15,781 bases of DNA from Bacteroidales bacterium (GTDB lineage: Bacteria > Bacteroidota > Bacteroidia > Bacteroidales > B18-G4). The notes below the pieces were generated by a model. That model was given only the letters and a program-made list of their open reading frames with translations, was not told where the DNA came from and ran no database searches. Positions within the stretch are counted from its first letter, which is position 1. Each line of letters begins with the position of its first letter. This document shows, piece after piece, positions 15,091 to 15,781 of the stretch. The stretch spans positions 1 through 15,781 of the forward strand of contig JAGLYE010000011.1 of the NCBI GenBank assembly GCA_023132505.1, read 5' to 3'. Position numbers and translations under genes: made by a program.

Positions 15091-15561
15091 ATGTCATACA
15101 AAAGGTTTTTCCCCGGTGTTTTGATCTTTCTAATTTTAGCAGGGTTTGTTTTTTATGCTTGTAAAAAAGGAGAAGATCCCAATAGCAATATTCCGTATGC
15201 TTATATCAATGTGATAATCAATCCCAATTCAACAATGTATCAGGAGTTGAATGTGGTTGGAGGGTGGATGTATTATCCGTATGTGAACGCTCCAAGCAGG
15301 GGGCTGATCATCTATAGGATGACACAGGAGGATTTTCTGGCATATGAAAGAACTCCACCAATTAACTCCGACCTATGCTGTGATCCGGAAACCCTCATTT
15401 GTACCCATCTGATCGTGGACGATTATTATCCCTTTGTGTATGATACCTGTTCTGATCTTTCATATCAAATCCTTGACGGGTCCCCGATCGAACCGGCAAC
15501 GATCCCGCTTAAGCAATACCTTACTGTTTATGATGGTCTAAACCTTTATATAACCAATTGA
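15091..15561 (+). CDS. Putative lipoprotein resembling a degenerate Rieske domain
   Basis: The ATG at 15091 is chosen because it starts a lipoprotein signal (MSYKRFFPGVLIFLILAGFV, then FYAC with C24) and lies after a candidate -7 box; an in-frame ATG at 15013 would put a polar stretch first. The protein is 156 residues. After the signal comes GGWMYYPYVNAPSRGLIIYR (about 58-76) and FLAYERTPP, then a cysteine-rich part: C96, C97, CTH (104-106), C120 in YDTCSDLSYQILDG, and the ending IPLKQYLTVYDGLNLYITN. The order C-x-H, about 13 residues, then C followed by a S-x-[FY]-x-x-x-x-G loop and PLxxY, recalls Rieske 2Fe-2S domains. The second site would need C-x-x-H, but reads CSDL, so the second histidine is missing. 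A normal cluster is therefore unlikely. It is the only plus-strand gene and has no operon partner. The resemblance is by eye only. Confidence 0.75.
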   Translation: MSYKRFFPGVLIFLILAGFVFYACKKGEDPNSNIPYAYINVIINPNSTMYQELNVVGGWMYYPYVNAPSRGLIIYRMTQEDFLAYERTPPINSDLCCDPETLICTHLIVDDYYPFVYDTCSDLSYQILDGSPIEPATIPLKQYLTVYDGLNLYITN

Positions 15562-15664
15562 GGTTTGCATCCTTTGGGAAATAAATGATGCCTGATAACA
15601 GAACTAAAAATGTCCGCTGGCTGCTAGCCGGAATTCTGTCGATAGACTACCCCCAAAATATCCG

Positions 15665-15712
15665 GTATCCAGTATCCAGTATCCAGTATCCAGTATCCAG
15701 TATCTAGTATCT
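15665..15712. repeat. Heptanucleotide tandem repeat (GTATCCA), about seven copies
   Basis: Five exact GTATCCA units (15665-15699) are followed by GTATCTA (15700-15706) and a partial GTATCT (15707-15712). The degenerate units at the right end overlap the last two codons and the stop of adenosylhomocysteinase. The remaining bases from 15562 to 15664 show no gene and only a weak 4-bp hairpin (GGCT/AGCC at 15619-15629). Confidence 0.95.
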
Positions 15713-15781
15713 GTAATGTTCCGGTTTATAAGGTCCGTTCTTCGGTACCCCCAGGTATTCAGACTGGTCGTCTGTCATCAC
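15704..15781 (-). CDS. ahcY: Adenosylhomocysteinase, C-terminal end (partial)
   Basis: The minus strand from the window edge reads VMTDDQSEYLGVPKNGPYKP then EHYRY and a TAG stop at 15706-15704. This is the highly conserved C-terminus of S-adenosylhomocysteine hydrolase (typically LTxEQxxYLGVxxxGPYKPxHYRY). The enzyme splits S-adenosylhomocysteine into adenosine and homocysteine in the activated methyl cycle, using bound NAD. In characterised enzymes the C-terminal Lys and Tyr of this tail reach into the neighbouring subunit's NAD site; both are present here (K of GPYKP and the final Y). Only 25 codons are inside the window. The stop codon lies within the heptanucleotide array. Confidence 0.88.
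   Translation of the reverse strand: MMTDDQSEYLGVPKNGPYKPEHYRY

Noticed and set aside
15619..15629. Hairpin GGCT/AGCC downstream of the Rieske-like gene
   Set aside because: Four-base stem without a T tract; not a credible terminator.

Overview
The window looks like a chromosomal segment of a Bacteroidota bacterium, most likely of the Bacteroidales/Marinilabiliales type; the genus cannot be fixed from the sequence. The signs are a very large TonB-dependent receptor with a carboxypeptidase-regulatory-like N-terminal domain, a giant secreted protein with a type IX secretion (T9SS) C-terminal domain, a PorV/PorQ-family barrel, a two-component sensor with periplasmic Reg_prop propellers, and promoters of the Bacteroidota kind (TTTG about 20 bases before TAnnTTTG). 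Nearly everything reads on the minus strand, so the biological order runs from high to low coordinates.

Layout. 15781-15704 is the last 25 codons of adenosylhomocysteinase (minus strand), with a heptanucleotide tandem array starting inside its last codons. 15091-15561 is the only convincing plus-strand gene, a small lipoprotein resembling a degenerate Rieske domain. 14966-10660 is a signalling operon: a small basic lipoprotein, a 14-blade LytS-type sensor kinase and a LytTR response regulator. Next, 10495-10040 encodes a small single-pass membrane protein; a paired direct repeat matching the LytTR binding pattern lies upstream of it. 9912-828 is an outer-membrane module of TonB-dependent receptor, T9SS cargo and PorV-like barrel in tight tandem, closed by a strong terminator. 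Finally come greA (733-260) with its own terminator and the 5' part of a HIT-family gene (165-1, cut by the window edge).

How the parts may work together. The receptor, cargo and PorV-like protein probably form one outer-membrane/surface unit: the barrel receptor takes up or handles a ligand, the cargo is secreted by the T9SS, and the PorV-like protein may act as its shuttle or anchor. The adjacent two-component pair probably senses an extracytoplasmic signal through two seven-bladed propellers. Its regulator's best visible target is the small membrane-protein gene next door; control of the receptor operon is possible but is not shown by a paired site.

No rRNA, tRNA, CRISPR array, insertion sequence or phage gene was seen. 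No gap between genes exceeds 300 bases. The most interesting items are the LytTR-like operator at 10563-10592, the Rieske-like lipoprotein that has lost its second histidine ligand, the tandem array starting in the ahcY stop region, and the shared promoter element in front of the receptor operon and the response regulator.
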